A DNA stretch of 64,000 nucleotides from Thalassoglobus sp. JC818. GTDB lineage: Bacteria; Planctomycetota; Planctomycetia; Planctomycetales; Planctomycetaceae. This document shows positions 24,124 through 35,800 of this stretch, one piece after another. How positions within the stretch are numbered: the stretch's first letter is position 1; every line of letters begins with the position of its first letter. The stretch spans positions 248,001 to 312,000 of the forward strand of contig NZ_JBFEFI010000006.1 in NCBI RefSeq assembly GCF_040717535.1, in the 5' to 3' direction. Made by a program: the position numbers and the translations under genes. The notes under the pieces were generated by a model. That model worked only from the letters and a program-made list of their open reading frames with translations. It did no database searches and was not told where the DNA came from.

Positions 24124-24867
24124 TCAGCTGTTCGAAGGTTCAACTGAGGAAGATTCCCGACTCATCTGTTCAACTTGCGAATCTTCGAGGAACGGATGAT
24201 GAGCTAGTTCTTCCGATTCGACGGGTTGAAGAATGCGAGGCATTTGGTTGGCGACTTCATCGCAGTTCATTTCCCACCATTTTCCAGCCAGCAAGGCTTG
24301 AATAGTCTCTTCGGAAAATCGATAGCGGATGACCTTCGCGGGATTCCCGCCGACGATCGCAAAGTCCGGAACATCTTTCGTAACGACCGCTCCGGCAGCC
24401 AAAATGGCTCCAATCCCCACTCGATTACAGTTCCCGACGATCGTCACTCCCGAGCCAATCCACGAGTCGTGACCAATCCACAGTTGCCCGGAAGGGATTG
24501 TATCTTCCTGGACGAACCCCAACTTGGAGTTGTAATAAAACGGATGCATCGGCACCCGATCGACAGGGTGATTTCGCTTGAAGACCTTGACGCCTGCCGC
24601 GATGGAAACGTATCGCCCAATGACTGTTCCCGGCGGAAATTGATTCGTGACGAAACAGTCTCCGTAAGAATAGTCCCCAATCTCAACACCGTAAACGTCC
24701 CGCATGATTTCTCTCGCTGTGAGCGAAAAATAGGGACCGCCTTCGAACTTCAAGGCTTTCTCGACACTCCAGCGACGGAGGCCGGGCACTCGGCTCAGCT
24801 TCTTGAAGAGACCGGAGAATGCTGATCGCTGCATCGAATGTTGTTTTGAGGATTCTACCATCGCCAT
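24124..24867 (-). CDS. Hexapeptide-repeat acyltransferase (CatB/LbH type)
   Basis: 247 residues with a left-handed beta-helix core (about 60-195): IGDYSYGDCFV, PPGTVIGRYVSIAAGVKV, IGHDSWIGSGVTIVGNCNRVGIGAI and GAVVTKDVPDFAIVGGNPAKVIRYRF. The catalytic His sits near FKRNHPVDR. Such enzymes acetylate sugars or antibiotics with acetyl-CoA; an envelope-polysaccharide O-acetyltransferase is most likely here. The C-terminal 50 residues are acidic and not part of the helix. Confidence 0.85.
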   Translation of the reverse strand: MAMVESSKQHSMQRSAFSGLFKKLSRVPGLRRWSVEKALKFEGGPYFSLTAREIMRDVYGVEIGDYSYGDCFVTNQFPPGTVIGRYVSIAAGVKVFKRNHPVDRVPMHPFYYNSKLGFVQEDTIPSGQLWIGHDSWIGSGVTIVGNCNRVGIGAILAAGAVVTKDVPDFAIVGGNPAKVIRYRFSEETIQALLAGKWWEMNCDEVANQMPRILQPVESEELAHHPFLEDSQVEQMSRESSSVEPSNS

Positions 24868-25103
24868 GTACGCAGACGTTCAGAGACTGGAATGATTCGA
24901 AATCTGGATTCGGGTCGGATGTCACATGATCGGAAGCGATCTCTGTGACCCTTTCGACTCAACCAAGGAACATTTAGGATATTGTCGCCACACAAATCAA
25001 CGACACTCACATAACTCCGCAAATCGTACCACCTCCATCCCGTTTCGCATCAACTTTACTGATTGTGCTGATCGATTCGATGAATCCATAGAGAGACCAT
25101 GGA

Positions 25104-27209
25104 ATGACTGACCGGATTGCTTCCCGTTTCCTGATGTTGATCGCCTGCATTTTCGTGGCGAATCACCTGCCGGCCGAACGTGTTTACTCGGACGACTACG
25201 ACGTCGTGGTGTACGGTGGAACGTCCGCTGCGATTACTTCGGCAGTGCAAGTCAAGAAAATGGGGGGATCGGTCGTTGTGGTTTCGCCTGACATTCACCT
25301 CGGTGGATTGAGTTCGGGAGGCCTTGGCTGGACAGACACCGGAAACAAAGCGGTGATCGGTGGACTGGCTCGTGAGTTTTACCACCGAGTCTGGAAAAAG
25401 TACCAAGAGCCAGACAACTGGAAATGGCAGCCTCGCGATTCCTATGGGAACCAAGGCCAGGGAACACCAGCCATTGACGGTGCCCAGCGCACGATGTGGA
25501 TTTTCGAACCACATATCGCGGAAGAAGTCTTCGATGATTTTGTCAAAGATTACGACATCCCAGTCATCCGTGATGAATGGCTTGATCGTGAAAATGGCGT
25601 GACGGTCGTTGAAGGTAAGATTCAGTCAATCCGCACGCTGAGCGGAAAGACCTATACGGGCCGCATGTTCATTGATGCGACTTACGAAGGCGATCTACTG
25701 GCCGCAGCTGGCGTTGATTATCACGTCGGTCGTGAGTCGAATGAGACCTACGGAGAACAGTGGAACGGAATTCAAGTCGGCGTCTTTCATCATGGCCACT
25801 GGTTCCGTGACCCGGTCGATCCGTACGTTGTCCCCGGAGATCCCAGCAGCGGACTGCTACCGCGAATCAGTTCCGAACCTCCCGGGAAGAAGGGAGACGG
25901 CGATCATCGCGTGCAAGCATACTGCTACCGAATGTGTCTCACGAACCACGAGGAGAATCGCGTCCCGTTTCCAAAACCAGAAGGATACGACCCAGCGCAG
26001 TATGAGTTGCTGTTGCGCGTCTTCGCGACTGGTTGGAGAGAGGGTTTCAACAAGTTCGATCCAATTCCGAATTACAAAACCGACACAAACAACCACGGGC
26101 CATTCAGCACCGACAACATTGGATACAACTACGATTACCCCGAAGCGACTTACGAACGCCGCAAGGAAATTCTTCGCGAGCACGAACAGTACCAGAAAGG
26201 TCTGATGTACTTCGTCTGCAACGATCCCCGCGTTCCGGAAGATGTGCGAACGAAGATGTCCAACTGGGGGCTGGCAGGTGATGAATTCACTGACAACGGA
26301 AACTGGCCGCATCAGATTTACGTTCGCGAAGCGCGTCGATTGATCGGCGACTACGTAATCACCGAACACAACTGTTTGGGAACGAAAGAGACGACCGATC
26401 CAGTCGGAATGGGTTCGTACACGCTCGATTCTCACAACGTGCAACGCTATGTCACCGAGGAAGGATTCGTTCAGAACGAAGGCGATCTCGGAGTTCGAAC
26501 TCCTCCGTATCAGATCTCCTATCGAGCACTGGTTCCGAAAAAAAACCAGTGTACGAATCTGCTCGTCCCGGTTTGCTTGAGCTGTTCGCACATTGCATTC
26601 GGATCAATTCGAATGGAACCTGTCTTCATGATCCTCGGTCAATCCGCTGCGACGGCGGGAATGCTGGCCATTCAAGATGACCTGGCTGTTCAAGATGTCT
26701 CTTATCAAACCCTCTCTCGCCAACTGCTCGACGACGGACAGGTTCTAGAGTACGACAGCCCACAAACGACCAACATCAAACGGTTCAACAAGAAGGATTT
26801 TCCGGGGACCATTGTCGATATCGAAGAAGCTGGCATTCCCAACGGATGGGTTATCAGCATGTCAACGTCAGGCTTTCTCGGGAACAGTTATCTGCATGAC
26901 GGAAATGATAAAGACCGCGATCGAGAGATCACTTTTCAAGTCCCGATTACCGAATCAGGCAAGTACACCGTCGCCGTCAGCTACACCGCTCATCCCAATC
27001 GGGCAACGAATGTCCCGGTTACGATCACGACGTCCGATGGACAGAAAACTGTTCTCGTCAATCAACGAAAACAACCAGCACACGATTCGATCTTTCACAA
27101 AGTCGGAACGTATGAGTTCGACACCCCGACAGCCAAGATTCAAATCAGCACGAAAGAGACAGACGGTCACGTGATCGTCGACGCGGTCCAACTCATTCCA
27201 GTTGAGTAA
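25104..27209 (+). CDS. Secreted FAD-dependent oxidoreductase with C-terminal carbohydrate-binding-like domain
   Basis: 701 residues with a signal peptide (about 1-24, MLIACIFVANHLPA). The FAD-binding Rossmann segment is YDVVVYGGTSAAITSAVQVKKMGGSVVVVSP (about 32-62), followed by the FAD_oxidored pattern GLSSGGLGWTDTGNK and GRMFIDATYEGDLLAAAGVDY. The last 125 residues (from GWVISMSTSGFLG) form a beta-rich domain with YTVAVSYTAHPNRATNVPVTI and HVIVDAVQLIPVE, resembling the golvesin/xanthan-lyase C-terminal module. This suggests oxidation or cleavage of an extracellular sugar ligand. It is a stand-alone gene with a GAGAGA motif just before the ATG. Confidence 0.85.
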   Translation: MTDRIASRFLMLIACIFVANHLPAERVYSDDYDVVVYGGTSAAITSAVQVKKMGGSVVVVSPDIHLGGLSSGGLGWTDTGNKAVIGGLAREFYHRVWKKYQEPDNWKWQPRDSYGNQGQGTPAIDGAQRTMWIFEPHIAEEVFDDFVKDYDIPVIRDEWLDRENGVTVVEGKIQSIRTLSGKTYTGRMFIDATYEGDLLAAAGVDYHVGRESNETYGEQWNGIQVGVFHHGHWFRDPVDPYVVPGDPSSGLLPRISSEPPGKKGDGDHRVQAYCYRMCLTNHEENRVPFPKPEGYDPAQYELLLRVFATGWREGFNKFDPIPNYKTDTNNHGPFSTDNIGYNYDYPEATYERRKEILREHEQYQKGLMYFVCNDPRVPEDVRTKMSNWGLAGDEFTDNGNWPHQIYVREARRLIGDYVITEHNCLGTKETTDPVGMGSYTLDSHNVQRYVTEEGFVQNEGDLGVRTPPYQISYRALVPKKNQCTNLLVPVCLSCSHIAFGSIRMEPVFMILGQSAATAGMLAIQDDLAVQDVSYQTLSRQLLDDGQVLEYDSPQTTNIKRFNKKDFPGTIVDIEEAGIPNGWVISMSTSGFLGNSYLHDGNDKDRDREITFQVPITESGKYTVAVSYTAHPNRATNVPVTITTSDGQKTVLVNQRKQPAHDSIFHKVGTYEFDTPTAKIQISTKETDGHVIVDAVQLIPVE

Positions 27210-27243
27210 GAGGTTTCGACGGACGAACTTGCAGTCAACTTCT

Positions 27244-27267
27244 GTTCAATTCGTCTTCGAATTGAAC
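27244..27267. terminator. Hairpin at the convergent end of the FAD oxidoreductase and acyltransferase genes
   Basis: Perfect nine-base arms GTTCAATTC / GAATTGAAC with a six-base loop. It overlaps the last codons of the acyltransferase and lies about 35 bases after the oxidoreductase stop. No U-tract follows on either strand, so it may act as a bidirectional weak terminator. Confidence 0.35.
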
Positions 27268-29285
27268 GGTTGCAATGCCGTTTGAATGGGGGAATTCGAT
27301 TCTGAAATCGAGCTCGATGATTTTGTGATCTCTTCGAAGACTGGTTCGAGCACTTTGGAGAACAACTTCTCTGCCCCCAGAGGAGTAATGTGATGGCTGT
27401 CGCGGTAGAACAAACCATCTTCATCGCAGATCAAGCTATGCCCATCTTCGTCAAATGCATATGGCGTGGGGTCTAGAATCGTGACGAAGTCATTATCCAC
27501 TTCATCAAAGATCTGATTGATTTCAGACTGCCTCAGATAATGCCTCTGCTTAGAGACTCCGGTTGGAAACGGCTCGTCAAAGAGAACTGAGGAAAAGACT
27601 TTCTTCTCCGGGTCGAGTCCTTCCTGATCGGGCGCCTGAGCGACGATCCAGATTCGGGCTCCGGCTTCTTCCAGCTTCGTGATCGTTCTCCGCAGACCTC
27701 GCTCGACAACTTCGGAGTACTTGTCCGGAGTTTCGTAATCGCAAAGATCATCGTAAATCATCGACTCAAATTCGTCAGTCGGGTCACTCGATGAGTCTGC
27801 CCAGCGTGCTGCCAGAATCACATGCTCAACATCGTGCTCATCGATGAACTCGAGGACGCGATCGTTCCACTCTCGAGACTCGATTCCCTTGTACGGTCGC
27901 CAGGTTCCCAATAGAGGCTTCCAGCCTCCGTGCGTGGCAACAACGCAATTGAGATGATGCTTCTTGGCGAGGCGGTCACAGAGTTCAACAATCGCACCGG
28001 CGTGGCTGTCGCCCCAAAGGACACAGTCAATTTTGTCATTCGGCCCATCCATCACGCCCACGGTCGGAAGCGATTCACTCAGGACCGCATCGACGCTTCG
28101 AGAATACTTCAGCCCTGCCCGCTTTCGCGTTTGACAGAACTTCAGTGCTTCCTCAGTGAATCGGAATCTCATGCCTTCGGTTGAAATGATCCAGGCTGAG
28201 AAGACAGACAAACAGACACAGACCGCCACACCTGCTTGAAGTGGTCGCCAGGAAAACGTGGTGCCTCGACCAGATCGGAAAGGCGTCTCAATGTACTTCC
28301 ATGAAACGAAGGCCAGCAGGAAACTCGCCGCGAGAATGGCCAGCCGAATCATGACGGAGAGATCCTCTCCGAGCCAGTACTTCGGAAATACGATCAGCGG
28401 CCAGTGCCATAAGTACAACGAATACGACATCAGTCCAATGGTCGTCAGAAATCGGTGCGACAGAATTCGTCCGACTGTAGTCTGTTCCGAGCTGTTGGCA
28501 TAAATCACCAGACATGACCCGATGCACGGAATCAGAGCAGCAACTCCGGGAAACAGAGTGGAATTGTCGAAGAGAACCCCAGCGGCAAAAATTGCCAGTA
28601 TTCCCATCCAGCTCATTCCGGACAGCTGCCAGCGCTTTAAAGCCGACGGTGCCGGCGCATAGGTCAACAACCCGCCGAGCAACATCTCCCAGGCACGGGA
28701 CGGCAACAGGAAGAAAGCGGAAGTGGGATACACTTTCACAGACCAGATGCTGATCGCCAGAGAAACGAACGTCATCGCAGTCAAAACTTTGACCACTCGT
28801 TTCGCTGGCCAGTTCCGCGTCATGAACAAGATGAACGGGAAGAACAAGTAGAACTGTTCTTCAACTGCCAGCGACCAAGTATGAAGCAACGGCATCAAAT
28901 CTGAGGGGCCGTCGAAATAGCCTGTTTTCGTCCAGAAGTAAAAGTTCGAAACCATCAACTGCTGGCAGATGGCCGAGTCAGCGAGGTACTTCAGATCGTT
29001 GGGTAGCAACAGAACGGTGCCGAGCACCAGAGTGACGACAACCATTACTGTTGCAGCTGGGGCGATTCGTCGAATCCGCCGCATCCAGAAGTCCGCGAGG
29101 CTGAACTTTTGAGCAGCCTGCTGTTTGCGGATGATGCCAGTGATCAGAAATCCGGAGATGACAAAGAAGACATCAACGCCGACAAACCCGCCGGTGAACC
29201 CGAACCCACAGTGGAAGAGAACGACAAGCCCCACCGCAAGTGCACGCAGCCCATCGATATCCGGTCGATATTTCAGTTCACCCAT
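27246..29285 (-). CDS. OafA/YrhL-type acyltransferase with C-terminal SGNH hydrolase-like domain
   Basis: 679 residues. The acyltransferase-3 membrane domain (about 1-375, some ten helices) opens with YRPDIDGLRALAVGLVVLFH and continues with GGFVGVDVFFVISGFLITGII and LHTWSLAVEEQFYLFFP. The C-terminal SGNH domain (about 400-670) has CVLWGDSHAG (block I Ser) and RDSHHITPLGAEKLF (Asp-His block V). The family O-acetylates surface polysaccharides, lipopolysaccharide or peptidoglycan. It fits the envelope-modifying genes nearby. The GTG/ATG start at 29285 is unambiguous. Confidence 0.93.
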   Translation of the reverse strand: MGELKYRPDIDGLRALAVGLVVLFHCGFGFTGGFVGVDVFFVISGFLITGIIRKQQAAQKFSLADFWMRRIRRIAPAATVMVVVTLVLGTVLLLPNDLKYLADSAICQQLMVSNFYFWTKTGYFDGPSDLMPLLHTWSLAVEEQFYLFFPFILFMTRNWPAKRVVKVLTAMTFVSLAISIWSVKVYPTSAFFLLPSRAWEMLLGGLLTYAPAPSALKRWQLSGMSWMGILAIFAAGVLFDNSTLFPGVAALIPCIGSCLVIYANSSEQTTVGRILSHRFLTTIGLMSYSLYLWHWPLIVFPKYWLGEDLSVMIRLAILAASFLLAFVSWKYIETPFRSGRGTTFSWRPLQAGVAVCVCLSVFSAWIISTEGMRFRFTEEALKFCQTRKRAGLKYSRSVDAVLSESLPTVGVMDGPNDKIDCVLWGDSHAGAIVELCDRLAKKHHLNCVVATHGGWKPLLGTWRPYKGIESREWNDRVLEFIDEHDVEHVILAARWADSSSDPTDEFESMIYDDLCDYETPDKYSEVVERGLRRTITKLEEAGARIWIVAQAPDQEGLDPEKKVFSSVLFDEPFPTGVSKQRHYLRQSEINQIFDEVDNDFVTILDPTPYAFDEDGHSLICDEDGLFYRDSHHITPLGAEKLFSKVLEPVFEEITKSSSSISESNSPIQTALQPFNSKTN

Positions 29286-29846
29286 CGCTATACAATCGAG
29301 TCAGATTGTCAAATCCGTTGAAGTCCAACAAAACTCAGGTTCTGAAATCTGAGAGCAAGTTGCTCTTTAGTGTGCACTCGCTTGCACTGTTTCATTAGTT
29401 GAAAGGCTGTGCTTGCTCGTGCGAGATCGTGCACACAAAATCAGAAAATGCTCTATTCATCGACAATTTTCATGGTTTCTCTGCAATCGCTTCAGCTGAA
29501 TTCATCGGAGGAATTCTGCATTCACCGAGACGAATCGCTCTTCACCGCGGTTGAAGATGCACGAGATCTGATTTCGACGTAACCCCAAAACTGGCAATTC
29601 GAACGGTTTCTGGAATCATTCAACAGTTTCCCTGTACGAATGCATCCACTGACTCATGGACCGTTGAAATCCGATCGCAGAATTTGAGAATTACAAGATG
29701 GGACCCGAGTCGAGTTGATGAGGGCAATTCAACCCAACTGGACGCGAGAAGCTATATCAAGAAGACCGGCTTTCGAACAAGATCAATCTCAACCCCTGCC
29801 AGACGGGCTCAAGTGCGTTTTCCAGTCACCTTCGGCGGGAGATTCA
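29286..29846. other. Intergenic region with three inverted repeats in a row
   Basis: About 560 bases. Three inverted repeats lie at 29352-29366 (AGAGCAA-G-TTGCTCT), 29372-29387 (GTGCA / TGCAC) and 29409-29434 (nested GTGC/GCAC and CTCG/CGAG). No gene was recognised. It lies between the upstream end of the acyltransferase gene and the end of the hybrid kinase. Confidence 0.5.
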
Positions 29847-32800
29847 TCAACTCCCGAGTGAACTTCCATTGGACATGAACCGGTCGACCATCTCGACAAG
29901 TGCCCGAGAGTGAATCGGCTTGCTGAGATAAGCATTACACCCGGATTCGATGCATCGATTCATATCTCCCTGCATCGCATCAGCAGTGAGTGCGATAATG
30001 GGTCCCTGATATCCAATTTTTCGGAGCTGCCGAGCTGTCTCGTAGCCGTCCAGATTCGGCATCTGCATATCGAGGAGAATCAGATCCGGAACTTCACCGA
30101 CGTTCACACGCTCCGTGATGTATTCGACAGCCTGCTGGCCATCTTCCAATTCATGCACGGTCGCTTGGGCTTTTGTCAGGATGTGTTTTGTCAGGAAACG
30201 AACGTCTCTTCGATCATCAACGACGAGAACGCGTCCATCGAGTTGAATCTGCTCGACCGGAGTTGCGACCGGTGTTTTCTCTTCGAACTCCGACGGACTT
30301 CCCGGTTCCACGAACTCGACGTCCCCAATGTCTCCGACGGGAATTCGAAGCGTGAACACACTTCCTTTTCCGAGTTCACTCTCGACGCTCACCGTTCCAG
30401 AGAGCATTTCGGTCAGCCGTCGACTGATCGCCAACCCGAGTCCCGTGCCTCCAAAGTGTCGCGAGACGGAAGCATCGCCCTGAGAAAACGGTTTGAAAAG
30501 ACGCTGTTGTTGCTCCGGCCCAATTCCAATGCCAGTGTCGGCAATTTTGAATTCAAGCGAAGTCCTCTCCACAGTCCGGACGGTCAGTGTGACTTTTCCC
30601 TGATGCGTAAACTTAATCGCATTACCGACGAGATTCACAAGGATCTGCTTAAGCCGTTTCGGATCGCTATGAATCTTTGCAGGAATCGGATTCGCGTAGA
30701 TGACATCCAGAATCAGATCTTTTTCGGTGGCACGCACTTCCATGATGCTGCGGACGTCTTCCACGATCCGAGAGGGGTCGAACTTCTCTGAATCCACTTC
30801 GAGTTTGCCAGCTTCGATCTTCGAGAGGTCGAGGATGTCGTTGATGATCTCCAGCAGATAGTCACCATTGCGACGAATTGTGTGGAGATACTCGAGGGCT
30901 TCCGGATCTGTGATACGACCTTGAATCAATTCGGCGTAACCGAGAATTGAAGTCATCGGTGTACGAATTTCGTGGCTCATATTGGCAACGAATGCACTCT
31001 TCGACTCGTTGGCGACTTCTGCCTGTTGCCGCGCGAGTTCGAGCTTGCGTTCGTTATCTCGCTGTCGAGTGATGTCGAGCATGGTGCCAATGACTTGTTC
31101 CACCTTCGGCCCATCGACGGAATCGTTCCACATACTCAGCCAGTTCGTCCTGACGTATCGAACCTCACCATCCGGACGAATGACTCGATGCTCCAGATCT
31201 CCGCGAGGATGCCAAGGATCGGTCAGCGCCTGCCGAATCGCAGCTGCGTAGGAATCTCGATCTTCTGGATGAATGAACTGCGGAACATCGTCAAACGATT
31301 CGGTCAGGATGTCGGTATCGCCGTACCCGAGGATGCGTCGAACTTCGAATGACCAATGAAGTTCTCGCTTAAGTACATCGATGTGGAACGACCCGAATCC
31401 CGAAGCTTCTCCTGCAAGGCGTAATCGCTCTTCGTTCAGCTTCAGATTCAACTCGGAGTTTTTTCGCTCAGTGATATCAACTTCCACGCCGACCATTTGA
31501 AGCGACGACAACTCGTCTTCCAGGCTCAGATGAGCAAGCGAGAGCACCCAGCGAAATTCTCCGTCGCTGTAAACGCGATACTCAGACCGAAACGGTTCTG
31601 TGTTTTCAAGAGCGCTGCGGATTGAGAGTTCCACCTCCGCTCGATCGTCGATGTGAATGCGTTCCAGAAAGTCAGCCAGAGATCCCAGCGGAACCGATGA
31701 GGCAAACTCATCTTCTTCGGATCGATCATCCAGCCAGAACCACAGGTCTGTGTTGACATCCCATTGCCAGAGGCTGAGTTCGGCTGCACTGAGAGCAAGC
31801 CGCAAACGCTCTTCACTCGCTTCGAGTCGAATTTCGTACTCTTTCTGGTCGGTAATATCCCAATTGAGTCCGTGAATCGAAGTCACTTTCCCGTCGTCAT
31901 CTCGAGTGACGATTCCCACAGCAGAAATCCATCGAACCAGCCCGTTTGGCCGAACGATACGGAACTGAATTTCGTAGTCGCTGCTGCCGTCGATCGCTTC
32001 CAACCAGTGCTGTTGAAGCACGGGCAGATCTTCTGGATGAACGACTGAGAAGAACAACTCCGGCGAAGGAGATTGTTCGAAAGGAAGACCGAGCAGCTCG
32101 AATAACTTTGGCTCCCAGAAACTCTTCTCCGGAGTCCATTCCCAGGCGGCCATTTCCCCAGCTTGCAGCGCCATAGAGACCCTGCGTTCGTTTTCGACAA
32201 GTCGCTGTTCCGCCCGGTATCTGTCGCGAATGTCGACACCGGATGGAATGAGGTACTCAACCTCTCCATCTGAATTCATGATTGGGGCGATCATGAAATC
32301 GATCATCACACCGTCATCGCCAGGAGCGAACAGAGAGACATCGAATCGAACGATCTCACCATCGAACGCTCTTTGCATCGCTTCTCGCATCTGTCGAGCG
32401 ACGTTCGGATCGTAGCTCCACCACGGAGCATCCGCAAAATGCTTCCCGATCACATCTGCCCGAGTTGTGTGGGCGATTTCGAGCGATCTGTCATCGACTT
32501 CGACGAGGTTCCCGTTGCAGTCGATCACTCCTACCAAGCCCAGTTGGTTGTTGATGACTCGGCGAAGATGTGCCTCTCGATCGACGAGGTCCTGCTCACG
32601 TTGCCTTCGTTCGGTGATGTCCGAAACCACCCCGAAGAACCCTTCGACCTTTCCTTCAGCGTTCTTTTGGGTCCGCCCACGAGCACGCAGCCATCGCCGC
32701 TGACCATCGACTCGATGCACGGCGTACTCTTCTTCGAAAATATCTCCGCCCTCGACGGAGCGTTCGACTGATGCCAGAACGCGTTCTCGGTCCGCTTCGT

Positions 32801-35800
32801 CGATACGTTCGATGAACTCTTTGGTCGTGATGTCTTGATTGGGAGGAAACCCAAACAACCGGTTGAGGTTTTCATTCGAGACGACTTCGCCCGTCGGAAT
32901 GTCCCAACTCCAGGGAGCCATCTCGCTGGCTTCGAACGACAGGTCGAGTCGAATCTTGGCCTTTTCCAACTCCCTTTCTGCACGCTTGCGATCATCGATA
33001 TCGATGTTCATTCCCACCCAGCGGTGAATTGAACCGTCGACTGTTCGTTGAGCGACTGCCCTCACCTGTGTCCAGCGGTATCCTCCCTCATGATGCTGGA
33101 GTCGGTACTCGTGATGCATCTGTTCGCCGCTGGCAACAGCCGCCTGCCAGTGTTCCACCAGCCCGGGAAGGTCAGCTGGATGAAGTGCGTCCTGCCAGCC
33201 CTCACCGATCCATTCTTCGAATGTCTGCCCTGTAAATGCCCGCCAACTTGGTGAGTCCTCCGTGACTGTTCCATCGGCATCTGTCACCCACACAATCTGT
33301 GCGGAAGCATCCACCAGCAGTTGGAAGAGTTCCTGACTTTCGCGCAGCTGAGTCACGTCAATGAAAGTGACAACAATCCCTTCGCACTCTCCGGAATAAG
33401 CTCGATAAGGAAGGACACGCCGCAAGTAAGCTTTGCCTGACTGCGCGATGACAGTGTGTTCGACGACACCCTCATCGACGATTTGCTCGAAGCTGGGAAG
33501 CTTGGGCATGTCGTCCACGAGAGGCACAAATCTCTCCAGAGGACGTCCAATATCAGAGTTTAATAAGCTGTAGATCTCCTGAATGGCGGGCGTGAAACTG
33601 CGGACATTCAACTCTCCATCCAGAAACACGGCCGCGATCTGAGTGCTGCGCAGAAGATTCTCGAGGTCAGTATTTGCTCGCTGCAGAGCGAGGCTTCCTT
33701 CTCGAATCTCTTCCTTCGATGCTTCAAGTTCTTCGTTTGCGGATTGAAGCTCCTCGTTCATCGAGAGGAGTTCTTCATTCGATGACTTCAACTCTTCATT
33801 CGCTGCTTCCATGTCCTGCAGCGACTTGTCGAGATCGTAGCGAGTCGATTCCAATTCGCGTTCGAGATGGAAAATCAACGAGTCCGCATCCGTCTCTGAA
33901 TGCGGGTGCGAATTGTCTTCCTCATTGATCGTCGCTGGCAAACCGATTTCATGGAAGACAACAAGGTAAATCGATTCACTCTCTCCGAGGCGGGGCATCG
34001 GCTGAACCGTCAACATCATTCGCTGGATTTGATCTCCACTGCGAATCGACAAATCGTCGCGTTGAACCTTGCGACTCGTCTCAACAGCCTCTTTGAGCAA
34101 CGAACGAAGTCCAATGCGGAGACTGGAGTCGACGATCTTCACCAGGTTGTTGTGGAAGTCTCCAAACTGGAACTTGACGTACTTCTCTAAATCAGAGGAG
34201 TGGTTCAGAATCTGACCGAATTCATCAATCACCGCGTACTTGGGTGCGAACTCGTCCAGCACCATTCGCTGGGCCACTTCGGTCAGGTCGACCAGATGTT
34301 CCGATCCGCCGCGCGAAGAAGAACTTCGCGGACTTTCTACAGAGGCTGCACGTGCTGTCGGTGTGGGTCGTGTCGATGCTCCTTTTCGTTGTGAGATGCG
34401 ATGTTTGACATTCACGCAACGAAACAGATCCCCATGCGACGTCATCGACTCGCTCGGACCGAGGAACAAATAGCCTCCCGGTCTTAAAGAGTAGTGGAAG
34501 ACGGAGAACAGCTTGTCCTGCAAATGCGAGCCAAGATAGATCAGCAGGTTGCGACAGGAAATGAGATCCATTCGCGAAAACGGAGGATCGCTGATCAGAT
34601 TGTGAGACGAAAACAGAACGTGGTCGCGGACTTCTTTGCAAACATGGAATTGATTGCCGCGCCGGACGAAGAACCGTTTCAGTCGTTCAGAAGAAACATG
34701 CTCGGCGATTCCGACCGGATAAACACCGTTCCGTGCGATGTTCAATGCCCGTGAATCGATGTCTGTCGCAAAGATCTGTACACGACAACTGGAATTGGTC
34801 TCCCGCAAAACTTCCTCACACAGGATCGACATTGAGTACGCTTCGGCCCCATTCGCACATCCAGCAACCCAAATCCTGACGGGATCTTCCGGGTCCCTCC
34901 CTACAAAGAGTGAAGGTAGAACGTCCCTGCGCAGCGATTCGAACGCGTCCGGATCGCGGAAGAAACTCGTCACTCCTATCAGAAGTTCTCGAAACAGGAC
35001 CTGTGCCTCTTCGGAATGATGCTGAAGGTATCCGAGATACTCGTCTGCGCTATTCAATTTAAGAACATGAATCCGCCGCTGGATGCGTCGGACCAATGTA
35101 CTCGACTTGTAATGCTGAAAGTCGTGACCGGTCGCTTGTTCCAGCGTTTCACAGAGATCAGGCAGCAAATCCCGCACCTCTTCATGGAAGTGCATCGCCC
35201 GTCCACCTCGTTCGAGGTCGATGAAGTGTCGTCGATATTTCAGCAGCTCAGCTGCAATCTCATCAGGAGACAGCACGTGATCCGCAATCCCGATGTCCGC
35301 CGCACTGCGCGGCATCGCTTCGGACTCTGCAGTTGCGAGTGATTGAGCAAATGTCACGCCGCCATAGTCACTGATTTCTTTCAGCCCGAGTGAACCATCA
35401 CTCCCCGAGCCGGCAAGCACAACTCCAACTCCATGATCGCCATAACTGAGCGCAATCGAATGGAACAATTGATCAATGGGGCCCGAAGCCTCCATATCCT
35501 CAACGGGACCGGACCGAACTTCGTCGGTCGAGGCTCGCAGCCCGTCATCATTTCCGGACAGGTAAACTGTATTGCCTAACAGCTTTGCGGATTGAGTGAC
35601 TTCGACGACTTCCATCGACGTCGCGTCCGCAATCTTCCCAACCACCCCAGCACTGCCATCCGAGCCGAAGTGACCTGCGATCAGCACAGCCATCTCAGAG
35701 GCTTCCCCCAGAGCCGAAAGCAATTCACAAATAGCATCGACTCCCTCAGCCGAGGCTCCGATGCCTACAACTAACGGACGAGACGCATTTGCGTTCGTTT

